Assembly: GCA_027422505.1 (NCBI GenBank)
Contig: JAPQWV010000761.1
Coordinates: 62,001 to 126,000, forward strand
Direction of reading: 5' to 3'
DNA: 64,000 bases
Source of the DNA: Craterostigma plantagineum
Lineage: Eukaryota; Streptophyta; Magnoliopsida; Lamiales; Linderniaceae
The translations under genes and the position numbers were made by a program. The notes beneath the pieces were generated by a model. The model was not told the DNA's origin. It did not search any database and saw only the letters and a program-made list of their open reading frames with translations. Every line of letters begins with the position of its first letter. Positions within the stretch are counted from its first letter, which is position 1. This document shows positions 27,501 to 38,686 of this stretch, one piece after another.

Positions 27501-28150
27501 TCCTCGTGTGCGTTTTCCATCTTCTTTCGTCATCTTTTTCTTTGTCGTATCTTTTTCTCCCCTCCTTTTCTCGATTGAGTATCCCATCGAAGACTTAGGT
27601 GTCGGTTGACGGCTGAAAGGATTTTCAAGTGAAGAAAAGGATACTGTAGAAGGCTCAAAATGGATGACTAAAGGCTGTATTAAAGATTGAGATTTTCTAT
27701 ATTTAAGGCCAAGTGAGGAATTTCCTAATTGCTCTAATCATTTTCCTAATGATCTAGCGAAAGACGAGCATGAAGCCAAGAAAGCTTCACTAGTTAAGAC
27801 AAGCAATTGATGTGTAACTCGCTCAAGAATAAATCAATAGAAAGGAAAAATAAAAGGCCAAAATCCTCACTTATGTATAGTGGCTTTGTGTCTAGTGGAA
27901 CAAACTATCTGAGCTTTGGACACAAGAATGCGACTTAGACTGAAATTAAGTAAGGAATCAGTCGCATGTTAGGGAAATCTAATTGTGACGTAAATCGAGC
28001 ATCCTAAGGATTTCGTCATTCCCCTATATTATAGGTATATGTATAGTATTTTTATATATATATTTTTATTTATTGTATTCACACAGGATAAAACATGTAA
28101 GCATAGGAAACACATAGAATAGAGCGTCTGATAGCACAAAAGATCAGGTA
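24546..28150 (-). other. Element A: motif-rich spacer between pol and third ORF
   Basis: Non-coding and AT-rich. From about 24950 to 26300 it carries dozens of near-palindromic CGATCGAGAAA / TTTTCGATCG-like motifs. CTCCCCCT occurs near 26505 and 26680, that is AGGGGGAG on the element strand, as in extra purine tracts. The ORF at 27092-27445 (shadowed at 27166-27426) shows repeated GAGATTATC(G/A)(A/T)TTG.AGAAGTTC phrases, about four copies over 27160-27415, and no domain. Confidence 0.6.
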
Positions 28151-29081
28151 ATTCACATATTACGGAAGATTCAACATGCCTAATTTCGACAAGGAATAGG
28201 AATCGTTTTTTCATCCAATGCTTTGTGAAAATGTCAGCTAATTGATATTCCGTGTTCACAAAGTACATGTCTATGGTGCCTTTTTCTACGTGATCCTTGA
28301 TAAAGTGATATCTAATGTCTATGTGTTTCGTGCATGAATAGTGAACGGGATTGCACGTAATCGCAATGGCACTTTGAATATCACTATATATGGGTATATT
28401 ATTTAAATTGTACCTATAATCGCGAAGCTGAGTCCGCATCCATAGCATATGAGAGCAACAGCTGGCGGCTGCGACGTATTCAGCCTCAGCCGTCGAAGTT
28501 GAGACGCAATTTTGCTTTTTGGATGACCAGCAGACTAGCCTTTCACATAGAAATTGAGCGCCACCGGAGGTGCTTTCCTGTCCATTCGGCAACCTGCATA
28601 ATCAGCGTCAGTGTAGCCGATAAGTTTGAAGTTCGTACCTTTAGGATACCGTAGTCCTAGGGTAGTTGTGCCCTTAAGGTAGCGAAGGATACGCTTCACC
28701 GCGAGCATATGAGATTCTTTGGGACCGGCTTGAAATCGGGCATAGAGACAAGTGGCAAACACGATATCCGGCCGACTAGAAGTGAGGTAGAGAAGAGATC
28801 CAATTATACTACGATAGAGTGTGATGTCGACCGTTTTTCCTGTGGAATCGGCATTCAACTTGCAGCTTGTTGACATGGGAGTGCTGAGAGGCTTGCTCTG
28901 ATCTTGATGGAACTTTTTCAGGATATCCTTAATGTATTTTGTTTGACTGATAAATATCCCATCATCGAGCTGCCTGACTTGAAGTCCTAGGAAGAATTGC
29001 ATCTCTCCCATGTGGCTCATTTCGAACTTACTCTTCATTAGATCTCCAAACTTCTTGGAAAGCCGTGGATTTGTTGAACCG
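28151..29081 (-). pseudogene. Element A: reverse transcriptase C-terminal part and RNase H
   Basis: Starting at the right edge with GSTNPRLSKKFGDLM, it continues through FFLGLQVRQ, SRPDIVFATC, ILRYLKG and the RNase H motifs DADYAGC, STAEAEYVAA, IYSDIQSAIA and [10 protein letters not shown]. Two frames overlap at about 28590. The RT catalytic YVDD just upstream is absent because element B begins at 29082. Not functional. Confidence 0.9.
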
Positions 29082-29379
29082 TGTTGGTCCCGATTGCACC
29101 AAACAAGGAATCAAAGAGGCTTTGATGGAATGAATAAGGGAGAGGTTCTCACCTTCAAGTGTGTGTATTGTGTGAAAAATAGGATAAGCCTTTTGATCTT
29201 TGATTACCTTTCAAATGGTGTTGGTAATACCTTATATACCACATTAACCCTAGGTATATTAAGGCCCAAACACCAACAATTAAATAATTACATTCTAGTC
29301 CAAAGCCCAAAACTAAGGGATAATTACAATTTTAATCACAAGACTTAAACTATTGACACAATCTATAAATATCCTAACA
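29082..29379 (-). repeat. Element B: 3' LTR
   Basis: 298 bp, from TGTTGGTCCCG to ATATCCTAACA on the plus strand. It is followed at 29380 by ATCTCCCCTTTG (element strand CAAAGGGGAGAT), the final purine tract. The minus-strand TATATAAG at 29231-29238 is the likely TATA box. The boundary with A's RT is sharp at 29081/29082. Confidence 0.85.
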
Positions 29380-29499
29380 ATCTCCCCTTTGTGTCAATTG
29401 TTGGGAGTCTTGGATCTTGGGCGTTGTGGTGGTGGATCAGCGAGTGTGTGTTTCGCGAAGTCCTAACTTGAACTCGAAGGCACGGAGATTCCTTCGAAG

Positions 29500-32400
29500 C
29501 ACGATTCGATCAGCTATGGCGTCAATAACTTCGCGAACTTGGAGCGGCAGTGTGGGTCTTCTTCCGAAAGTATGCGACAAATTCTCATGAGCTTGTCTTG
29601 AATGATGGTGAGTGTTCCATCCGAGAATTTTGCCACTTCGGAGCAGCGTAGTAGCCTCATCTTTCCCTTGTAGTTCGAGTAGGCGACCGCTGGATCATCT
29701 CCGTCGATCACATCGCCCTCTCGGTAGTCGTCCGCGTTCTTGAAAGATGGGCGAGTCAGGTTCACCTTCTTCAGGTTGTGCTCTACCGCCATCTGCAGGT
29801 CATGGGTGGCGTAGAATCTGACTTGTCGGAGCATGTGGCGCTTGAGAGCCACATAACCCATGGTGACCGGTTCAGCCCGTACGAGATGTCCCGAACTTCT
29901 GAGGACGAGTCTGAACTGCTTCATAGATTCCAGCATGTTGTACAGATCACCTAAGCGCAGATATTTGAAGTCCGCCTCGCTTACTTCACAGCAGCTCTCG
30001 TCCTGCCTCATTACCGTGAACACTGGATAGTGAACACGTCCTTTCGATTCTTGGCGAAGGTCAGTGACTTTGCAGATGGGGGCCCGACTCATTTCCAGAG
30101 CGAGGTTTTCTTCATCGGACATCGTCCTCTTTGTGCACTTGTGGCAAAGAAGGCTCCATCGATAGAGCTTCTTCTTTTCCTCGCTCCAGTTTTGAATGTT
30201 CATCAGCTCATATTCGTTGAAGGTTGTGATGATCTGCTCCTTGCGCCGCCAGATCCTCTTCCTGATCTCTTCTTGAAACGGCGCGGTTATCTTTTTGTTT
30301 TCCCACGGTGCTTCCGGTATATCCACCATGGGCACATCCGTTTGAGCAGCAGGGGCCTCAGTTTGCTGCGCTTGGAATTGTAGGATGTTCTCGAGCTCGG
30401 CGGGTTCAGCGTCGTATTCCTCTCCGTTCTCGTCGTCTGCGGTGTTGATCAGCGTAAGCGAGGCTTCCATGAGCAGACGTCGAGCATTTTCCACCAATTT
30501 CCTAGCTGCTACTGCATCGGCGGGCGTGTATAGCCATTCATCGTTGAAAATGTAGGCTTCGATCTCGTTCTGTGCGCAGTAGACGTCCTCGGAAGCCAGG
30601 TTGGAATCGATGTTGAGAGGGGTATGGCTATGTGGTGGCGAGGGTGTAGCGTCGGATGAGTTTGTGGATTGTGGAGATGGTTGTGGTGGAGATTCTGGTG
30701 GTTCGGTTGAGGTGATGGTTTTGGCGAGGATGATTTGGGTGGCGGGTGGTGTAGATATGGTGGTGGCCTCTAACGTCGATGTGACAGTTAGAGGTTCCGA
30801 GATGGTAGTGGGTGGAGGTGAGGGTGATTTGGCTGGTGACTCGGGTTGATAGGGTGGGCTTTTTGGCTAGTGGGGTGTGAGATTTCTGCGGGCGTTGTTT
30901 CAGGTGCAGAGGAGGAGGGCGGCGTCGATTGTATGGGCCTTGAGTTTGTGAGGCTTGCGGCCTGTTCTCCCCCTCGCGGCGATCTTGATCATCGTCTTGA
31001 TCGTCGCGCCTGATCCCGCTCGACTCGCCTTGAGTGCGGCAAGTCATCGGTTGAGTCATTATCCTCTTCATTTGCTGTTCCTCCTCGTCGAGTTCCGTCA
31101 TTGACTCGAATCTTGCTCGTAGAATGTAGAAGAGTTCCTTGGCGGAGATGGAGGAGCGAACAGCTTCAGGTCCACATTTTGAGTTGGTGGTGGCGTCTTC
31201 GGGGCCACACCTTTGCCTTTGTGGATGGTGGACGCATCGAGACGCGCGTAGACTTTATCGAGGATAGACGTCTCAAGAGTCTTTGCAAACTCTTGAAGAC
31301 GAGTCTCTAACGCGGTCTCTGTCCGGCTGGGGTAAGTTTAACAAGTTGGAATCACGACGAAATCCAACTGTCACCGAATCGGAGAAGATAGCCGATCGGC
31401 CGCCCGTTTGCACAGGACAGGAAAAGACGGGGTCACTCAGACTTCCCGTTGGCATCATCGATGAGACAGACTCAATCGAATGATGGCCTAGGCTCACGGT
31501 TGTTGTGATGTTGGCCGTGCTAGGTCTTCCGCTCTCAGTCACAGAGACATCACCGAGCGTTCTGACAGAATCACGAAGACTCTGTAGTGCGGTAAAAGGT
31601 GTATGTGTCCTAGAAACGTAAGAAATTATGGGGAGTGAGGGCACTACACTCGATGTGCATGAAGATGATGCAGTCTGAGGCGAGGGACTGCTTGATCAAC
31701 ATCGACTATCTCCAAGTGGGATGTCGATGGCATACGTGGCTCCTCGTGGAATGAAAAACCTTCCTGTATAGAGGAAGATAAGTGGGTTGGTGGGGTCGTT
31801 TGCGTGGTTGAGCCAGATGCCACGTCTTCTACTCGGGAGGTGAACACATCACCTCCTGTACCTATTGGTTCGGCTCGGCTTATATGTGGCTGAGGAGGTC
31901 GATCGTGTTTTTGTTTCGATTGACGCTCCGTGGGGCGGCTTACGTCATCCTCTCGCGACCGTTTTTTCGGAGCGCGGGTGGAAGAGGATGCGGCGCGACT
32001 CGATGACTTTTTGGAGGTGGTGGTGGGGTTTTGGCTAGTCCAGAGGTTAGGAGCAGAGGGGTTGATCTGCGCCGTAGGGACAGTGGATAGTGGATGAGGG
32101 CTTTCGCGGAAAGAGGCTGTAGAGGCACGGTATTCTTGGACGTGCAGGTTGGTCGGGTCGGCGTAGGCGAGGACGTCGTCTGGGATTATCATTGCGTGTC
32201 GATCTTTCGCCGGAGTGTTTTTCTTGGCGAACTTCTCGACAGTGGGGATTTGGAAGTGTTCCGTTGCCGGGCGGAGGCGAATGTTGGTGGAATGCAAGCG
32301 GAAATGTCTGATGAGAGCTGGGAGCCACCGCATGTAGGGGACGAAGCGGTTTGTGACTCCCTTGGCGATTTCCCGGTCGCGACGTTGGATCATGGAGATG

Positions 32401-33085
32401 AGATCCATCCATATGATGTCGTCGTAGTTGTACTTGCGGTTGTGGGCGATGCCGGTGAGGATAGTGAGGATTTGAGAGTTCCCACGGTCCTGACCGGCAT
32501 GCTTCCCTGACATGCATTTGTTTACCAGCAGGTACAACGTTCGCCACGGTTGAGGTAGATTTCGGGTGGTGACTTCATTGAGGACAAGTGGACCCTTCTT
32601 CTTCTTGGTTTCTGGTTGATAGCCCAGCTGGTCTATGTCCTCGATGAGTTGTTCATGGGTTGGTAGCGGGGTCGTATGGGGAGTAGACAGGGAGTTGAAG
32701 CACTTCTTGGAGTATCTTTCGAGTGAGGACCACCGTTTCTTGATCAATTATGGCGGATAAGTTTTTTGCAAGGTGGAGTGGTCCAGCTATCTGCAACGTG
32801 TGCCAAAATTGTTGAAGATACACTTGTGCTTCTGGCTCGCCATGAGTGAGGGCGTGTCGAAGCGGGTGCCCTTTGAGGATTTCTATAATGATTGGGGCAT
32901 CGCATCGAAAGCTGTCTAAGTCCACCATGTAATTGTTGGGAATCAAGGCCGCGCCATTGACTTGTTGGGAAGATCTGCTCGATTGGTGGGACATAGGTAC
33001 GCGTGTTGAGCTCGATGCGAGCGATGTTCCTTTGGATTGCAGCCGCCTCAAGTGCTTCAATTGTGCCTTGATCTTTGTTTGTCAT
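29500..33085 (-). pseudogene. Element B: env-position third ORF, nearly continuous
   Basis: Read through frame changes from 33085 to 29514 this gives one long protein. It has an N-terminal part with GHPLRHALT and VYLQQFW, a WRTLYLLVNKC/GKHAGQDRGN region (32747-31644), a basic Pro/Ser/Thr-rich middle (to about 30630), and a C-terminal domain of at least 327 residues (30497-29514) containing PWENKKITAPF and WRRKEQI. A shift at 32668-32671 is cured by removing one C from CCCC on the element strand. It is homologous to A's ORF at the same place. No enzymatic motif, signal peptide or obvious transmembrane segment is seen. It matches the optional third ORF of Sireviruses by position; function unknown. 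Confidence 0.75.
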
Positions 33086-33099
33086 ATCTGTGCTTGACA

Positions 33100-34970
33100 G
33101 TAATTGTAATATGATTAGTACGGATTAAATCGTGAGAACATGAACATGAAAGCAGCCTTAAATTGTAAACGAAAGCATTGACAAAAGGTTGATAAATGAG
33201 CTAGCCGAAGACAATTCTCGCATGTAGTGTAGAATTTCGCATGAAAAAAAATTTCGCACGTTAAGAAGCTTCGCAAGTTGTTCAAAATCTTGCACGCAGT
33301 GGGAAAATTCACTGATTATACACATAGCCATGTCGAGAGAAAATTCACATTTAGAGTATCATTTCGCATGTATGAAAATTTTCGCAGGTTATGGACTTTT
33401 ATAAGTTGTTCAAAAATTTTCGCATGTAATGTTAATTTTCACATATCAAGGAAATTTCGCATTCAGAGGACATTTTGCATGTAGTGGTGATGTTTCGCAG
33501 GTTATAATATCTAGGCATGCCGAGAAAATTTTCACAGATAGAGTAGGTATGCGCATGTATTGGGAAATTTTTGCAAGTTATAGCACATAGCATATCGTGA
33601 GAAATTTTTCGCAGATTGTGTTAATGGAAAGTTCGCATATCAATGAAAAGTTTCGCAGATAGAGAAAATTTTCGCAAGTGATAGCACATAAACATGTTCG
33701 TGAGAAATTTTCGCAGACTGAGTAAAATTTCGCAAGTATGGAAAATTTTCGCAAGTTTAAGAAATCTCGCAAGTTGTCCAAAATTTTCGCATGTAATGAA
33801 AATTTTCGCACGTTCAAGTGTTTTCGTATTCAGAGTGAATTTTCGCATATAAAGGAAAAAGCTTTATGCATTGAGAAATTTCGTGTTTCACGTGGTGCGA
33901 AATAGTGAAGATGCGAAAATATGTAATATGAAGTGATGTGTTATGAGATTTTCGCGGGTGACACTCACTGTAGCAGAAAAAAAGGTTTTGGCGTGAGGAA
34001 GAAAAGTTTTTCTCAGATAAACTTTCGCGGGACTTCACATACTGTATGAGCAAAAAAAAAATTTAACTCATGTAAATTCTCGAATGAAAGTTTCGCATTT
34101 CCTTAGTCACTGTAGCAGCGAAAATTTTAACGTTAGAAACTTCTCGGAAAATTTCGCGGGACCTCACTCACTGTAGTGCAAGAAATTTCTCGGATGAAAT
34201 AAAAGTTTCGCGGGTCTTAGCTTACTGTAGCAGCGAAATTTATTGTTTAAAGCAATTTTTTTCTGGGAATTTTTCTCGGTGAAGAACACAGTGCAAAAAC
34301 TTGCGAAACTACGCAATGAATTTTTGCCTTAGACTTACTCAAATCTCAACCAAAATGCAACAATCTGGACTCAATCGACTCGTAATGGATGGGCAATGCA
34401 TATTTGGGGGTTTTAAACATTAAAAACCTAACATACGTTCGATTCAGAGCCGAGAAAAATTAATTCTAACCTAACAGATTTATCAAAACGGGGCAGAAAT
34501 AGGATAAAACGAACGGAAATTGATTTATTTGAGGTGTATTCATACCGAAAAGCTGATTTGCGACAATGGAGTTAGCAGGAAACAGATTTTGAAAGCAGAT
34601 TTGATGATGACGACGATGCGACGAGTTGCGAAATTTTTGAAATAGGGTTGCGAAATTTTTGAATTTCTTGGGAATTTTAGGATTGTGAACAACGTTAAGG
34701 GTTTTGGTGTTTTAGGGTTTTTTAGTCACTGTTCATGCGAAATTTTGTGTAAATGGGCCGAAGTTCTTGGGCTTGGTCAAAGCTGGGTCCAGATCTGATT
34801 TTCGCGGGCTTGGTCAAAATTGGGTCCAATTGAAGTTCAATTGGTCCAATTTTGACCTAGTTTGACCAGAAAATTAAAACTTCAACCCAAAACATTTTAA
34901 TCGGTCTAATTTTGGCTCAGTTTGACCAAACTTTAAAATTTCAGCTCCAATTTTTTATTTTTAAATAGGC
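33100..34970 (-). other. Element B: spacer with dense TTTTCGC(A/G) motifs
   Basis: From 33220 to 34330 a short motif recurs every 20-40 bases: (A)AATTTTCGCA / TTTCGCAGGTT / TTTCTCGG on the plus strand. A TTTCGCGGG...CTCACTGTAG phrase repeats at about 33950, 34030, 34100, 34160 and 34210. The small ORFs here are reading frames of the repeats. From 34750 to 34970 TTGGTCCAATTTTGACC-like phrases repeat. Confidence 0.7.
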
Positions 34971-34979
34971 AAAATCAGA

Positions 34980-35113
34980 GACTCCCCCTTAATCTAAAAC
35001 TCTCCCTTTTAGCTAATGGAAAAATCAGAAGCTCCCCCTTAATCGAAAACTTCCCTTTAAAAATAATAATGGAAAACTCAGACGCTCCCCCTTAATCGAA
35101 AACTCCCCCTCAA
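34980..35113 (-). repeat. Element B: cluster of extra polypurine tracts
   Basis: CTCCCCCTTAATC(G/T)AAAAC recurs at about 34982, 35033 and 35084, with CTCCCCCTC at 35103 and shorter CTCCC runs between. On the element strand these are AAGGGGGAG tracts, just downstream of pol. Multiple purine tracts are a described Sirevirus trait. Confidence 0.75.
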
Positions 35114-35203
35114 AAGACATAATTCAGAGAACACATAGACAATGGAGTGAAGTGGAGAAAGGAAATATGTACACTTTATCAAAGTTCATGTAGGGTCGAT
35201 TGA

Positions 35204-38146
35204 TCACAACTGAATATTCAACATGCCCAACATAGTCACTAGGTGTTGGAATTGTTTGACATCCAACGGTTTTGTGAAAATGTCGGCTAGTTGATCTTCG
35301 GTTGTGACGTAGTGCAATTCAATCATCCCTTGTTCGACATGTTCTTTGATGAAGTGGTGACGAATATCTATGTGTTTCGTTCTCGAGTGATGTACCGGAT
35401 TACTCGTCATCGCAATAGCACTTTTAGAGTCACAATAAATGGGAATTTTATCAACATGAAAATTAAAATCTCGTAGTTGGGTTCTCATCCACAAAAGCTG
35501 TGAACAGCAACTAGCGGCGACATATTCTGCCTCCGTCGACGAAGTTGAGACACAGTTTTGCTTTCGAGACGACCAACTTACGAGTTTACCGCCCAAGAAG
35601 TGTGCAGCTCCAGAGGTGCTTTTTCGGTCCATCTTGCATCCTGCGTAATCCGAGTCAGAGAATCCAGCCAGCTTGAAGTCCGATCGAGTGGGGTACCACA
35701 AACCTAGATTGGGTGTTCCTTTGAGATAGCGGAGAATCCTTTTGACAGCAGTGAAATGGGATTCCTTCGGTGTTGCCTGAAACCGAGCGCAGATTCCTGT
35801 CGAGAGAACGATATCCGGTCGACTAGCAGTGAGGTACAGAAGAGAGCCTATTATCCCTCGATAGACGGTTTGATCAACGGGAGCACTAGATGGGTCCGCG
35901 TCGGGTCGGCCAGAGGGTGACATAGGTGTAGCCGCTGTCTTAGCATCCTTCATTCCATATTTCTCGAGGATATCATGGATGTATTTTGACTGATTGATGA
36001 AGATTCCGTCGGGGAGTTGCTTTACTTGAAGACCAAGAAAGAAATTCAGCTCGCCCATCATACTCATTTCGAATTTCTCCTTCATCAATTCTGCGAACTC
36101 TTCACATAGTTGTGGTTCAGTCGATCCAAAAATGATGTCATCGACATAAATCTGTACAATCATGATGTCCGGGCCATTCCGCTTGGTGAAGAGAGTTGTA
36201 TCCAGAGATCCTTTCTTAAATCCAGACTGTACAAGGAAGTCTGAAAGGACGTCATACCAAGCTCGGGGAGCCTGTTTTAGTCCGTAGAGGGCCTTGTAGA
36301 GTCGATATACATGATGAGGAAACTCTTGGCTCAAGAACCCTTCAGGTTGATCAACGTACACTTCTTCTTTGAGAAATCCATTCAGAAATGCAGTCTTCAC
36401 GTCCATTTGGTAGACTTTAATGTTCTTGTGAGCAGCAAAGGCAAGAAAAATTCGTATGGCTTCGATCCTGGCGACTGGGGCGAAAGTTTCATCGTAGTAG
36501 ATGCCTTCTTGTTGGTTGTATCCCTTAGCCACAAGTCTTGCTTTATTGCGGATAACAACACCGTCTTCATCCTTTTTGTTCTTGAAGATCCATTTTGTGC
36601 CGATAATGGATCTATTCTGAGGTCGTGGTACGAGTTCCCAAACTTGTAAACGTTTAAACTGATTTATTTCCTCCTGCATTGCAATCAGCCAATCAGGATC
36701 GTTGAGAGCTTCAGCTACTCGTGATGGTTCGACTTGACTGAGATAGCAAGCAAACAGACTTTCATTCATCGTAGTCGAACGTGTCGATACACCAGAAGTG
36801 GGATCCCCAATAATCTGATCTGTAGGATGAGAGCGAGCCCAAAGTGGTACATTGGTCTGAGAGGAGCTGGCCGCATTTGTATCGGTTGGCGGTTCATTGG
36901 ATTTGGGTCCGGTGTCCGAGGAAGAGATCTCAACCGTAGTAGATTGAGAGGGTTCAGCATCAGGATCAACAACGTTCCCAGGGTTGGGTAAAATGTCGTC
37001 TTCGTTGAGATTGAGCGCATCCAAGTTTGGAGGGACGACGTCATTGCCGATAACCGGTGGTGTAGATGGAGTGGGTGCAGCGGTAGGTTGAGTGGTGGCG
37101 GCGGGAGTCTTGGAGACTGGATAGAAGTACTCGAAAAGCAGGTCAAGGTCCAGTTCACCAGTATTGCCCTCAGATGAGGAAGTTCCCGCCGTTGAAGGTT
37201 GACCTTTTGTCAACGACTGTAGAAGACCGGGTTCTGGTCTGTTATGAGCAGAAGCCATGAGATCGCCTTCGCTTTCGTCAAAGGTGACATTTGTGCTCTC
37301 TATTATTGATCGTCTCTCCCTAAGATAGACTCTGTATGCCTTCGAGTTCAGCGAATATCCAACAAAGATGCCTTCAAGTGCTTTTGGATCAAGCTTCCCA
37401 AGATGTTGGCGATCATTGGCCACAAAACATCGGCAACCGAAGACCCTTAGATAGGATATATCGGGGATACGACGGTTATTCAGCATCTCGTATGGGGTGC
37501 GGTTGAATCTCTTGTGGATGGAAGCCCGGTTCTGTGTGTAACAAGCCGTTTGAATAGCTTCGCCCCAAAGAGAATGAGGAAGTCCGGATTGGATGAGAAG
37601 AGTCCTAGCTGCTTCAACTAGTGTCCTGTTCTTACGCTCAACGATACCATTCTGTTCCGGTGTCTTCACAGCTGAGAACTGCTGAGTGATGCCCTGAGTG
37701 GCATAGAAATCACTGAGCTTCTTGTTCTTAAACTCAGTTCCGTTGTCAGTTCTAATAATCCGAACCTTCTGTTGATGAAGAGTTTGGGACGTGACAAAAA
37801 ACTCGATGATTATATCAGGAACTTCATCCTTTGTACGAATGAGTTTCGTCCACGTGTAGCGTGAAAAATCGTCGACAATCACAAGAATATACCGTCTTCC
37901 TCCGAGTGTGGCCGTAGGCATTGGGCCACATAGATCCATGTGCAAGAGCTCGAGGATGAGCTTAGAGGACGGTGTTTCCTTGGAGACGTGAGATGATCGC
38001 TTCATCTTCCCCAATTCACAGGCAGAGCAGAGGTGTTCCTTATGATATGTCAGTTGGGGTAGACCGCTGACGAGTTTGTTTTGACGCAGTTTGTTGATGG
38101 TCTTGAAATTGAGATGTGAAAGACGCCGGTGCCATAGATCGTTCAA
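35204..38146 (-). CDS. Element B: integrase - reverse transcriptase - RNase H polyprotein
   Basis: One uninterrupted frame of 980 codons. The zinc-binding HHCC region ([10 protein letters not shown], then CSACELGK) is at residues 4-46. The integrase DDE triad is D71, D134 and E170; a [11 protein letters not shown] region follows to 274. The linker at 300-470 is Ser/Pro/Thr-rich. RT has the first catalytic Asp at 582 ([10 protein letters not shown]) and YVDD at 667-670. RNase H has D831 or D833, E872 or E874, D906 and D955, ending with ADIFTKP and GMLN. All expected catalytic residues are present. It is separated from protease by a one-base frameshift near 38215-38225, so the copy cannot make a normal Pol unless that shift is a sequence error. 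Confidence 0.95.
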   Translation of the reverse strand: MNDLWHRRLSHLNFKTINKLRQNKLVSGLPQLTYHKEHLCSACELGKMKRSSHVSKETPSSKLILELLHMDLCGPMPTATLGGRRYILVIVDDFSRYTWTKLIRTKDEVPDIIIEFFVTSQTLHQQKVRIIRTDNGTEFKNKKLSDFYATQGITQQFSAVKTPEQNGIVERKNRTLVEAARTLLIQSGLPHSLWGEAIQTACYTQNRASIHKRFNRTPYEMLNNRRIPDISYLRVFGCRCFVANDRQHLGKLDPKALEGIFVGYSLNSKAYRVYLRERRSIIESTNVTFDESEGDLMASAHNRPEPGLLQSLTKGQPSTAGTSSSEGNTGELDLDLLFEYFYPVSKTPAATTQPTAAPTPSTPPVIGNDVVPPNLDALNLNEDDILPNPGNVVDPDAEPSQSTTVEISSSDTGPKSNEPPTDTNAASSSQTNVPLWARSHPTDQIIGDPTSGVSTRSTTMNESLFACYLSQVEPSRVAEALNDPDWLIAMQEEINQFKRLQVWELVPRPQNRSIIGTKWIFKNKKDEDGVVIRNKARLVAKGYNQQEGIYYDETFAPVARIEAIRIFLAFAAHKNIKVYQMDVKTAFLNGFLKEEVYVDQPEGFLSQEFPHHVYRLYKALYGLKQAPRAWYDVLSDFLVQSGFKKGSLDTTLFTKRNGPDIMIVQIYVDDIIFGSTEPQLCEEFAELMKEKFEMSMMGELNFFLGLQVKQLPDGIFINQSKYIHDILEKYGMKDAKTAATPMSPSGRPDADPSSAPVDQTVYRGIIGSLLYLTASRPDIVLSTGICARFQATPKESHFTAVKRILRYLKGTPNLGLWYPTRSDFKLAGFSDSDYAGCKMDRKSTSGAAHFLGGKLVSWSSRKQNCVSTSSTEAEYVAASCCSQLLWMRTQLRDFNFHVDKIPIYCDSKSAIAMTSNPVHHSRTKHIDIRHHFIKEHVEQGMIELHYVTTEDQLADIFTKPLDVKQFQHLVTMLGMLNIQL

Positions 38147-38535
38147 CTTGGGTGCAGCTCGAGAGAGAAGGCATATTGGTCGAGAGGTCTTAAGATTGAG
38201 TACGTAAAGGTGAGACGTGCGCGTTCCAGAGAGAAGAGGTTGTCCCGAGGCATCATAATGCTGCAGATGTCAGATTCGAAGAGAACCTTGTATCCTTTGT
38301 CGCAGAAACGACCAATGCTGAAGAGATTGTAGCTCAAACCCTCGACGTAAGAGATGCCCTTAATCGTCAGTTTGTCGTGGATGAGATCACCAGTTCCGAA
38401 AATTGGTGCCATTTGACTGTTTCCGAAGGAGACCCTTCCGAGATAGCGCTCAGAGAAGTTGCTCAACAGCTCCTTGTTCCCCGTCATGTGTGTGGAGCAA
38501 CCCGAGTCTAGATACCACACATGACAGACCTGCAA
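38143..38535 (-). CDS. Element B: aspartic protease segment of pol
   Basis: The frame holds [13 protein letters not shown] with the catalytic DSG, the usual copia retropepsin site, followed by [19 protein letters not shown] and [13 protein letters not shown]. The frame is lost at GAACGCGCACG; one extra G would join it to the integrase frame ([10 protein letters not shown]). Upstream, in the same frame, tandem stops TGA TAA stand at 38541-38536. Confidence 0.85.
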   Translation of the reverse strand: MQVCHVWYLDSGCSTHMTGNKELLSNFSERYLGRVSFGNSQMAPIFGTGDLIHDKLTIKGISYVEGLSYNLFSIGRFCDKGYKVLFESDICSIMMPRDNLFSLERARLTFTYSILRPLDQYAFSLELHPS

Positions 38536-38686
38536 TTATCAGTAAACGTTGGGTCCCCGTTTACGGACGGGGCCTTCTTGTGATACAAGTAAAATTTTCA
38601 TGCGCTTAATGGGAAATGTGGTTTCTAAATCAGATTGTGTCGGTTCTAATTTAGCTTTCCCTTTGTCATTTGTTTGATGAGGCGGA

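Noticed and set aside
21253..33085. True retroviral envelope gene in A or B
   Set aside because: No signal peptide, transmembrane segment or cleavage-site pattern is visible; only the position is envelope-like.
33115..34053. Several ORFs rich in KF, NF and CENF repeats
   Set aside because: They are translations of the TTTTCGCA motif array in different frames.
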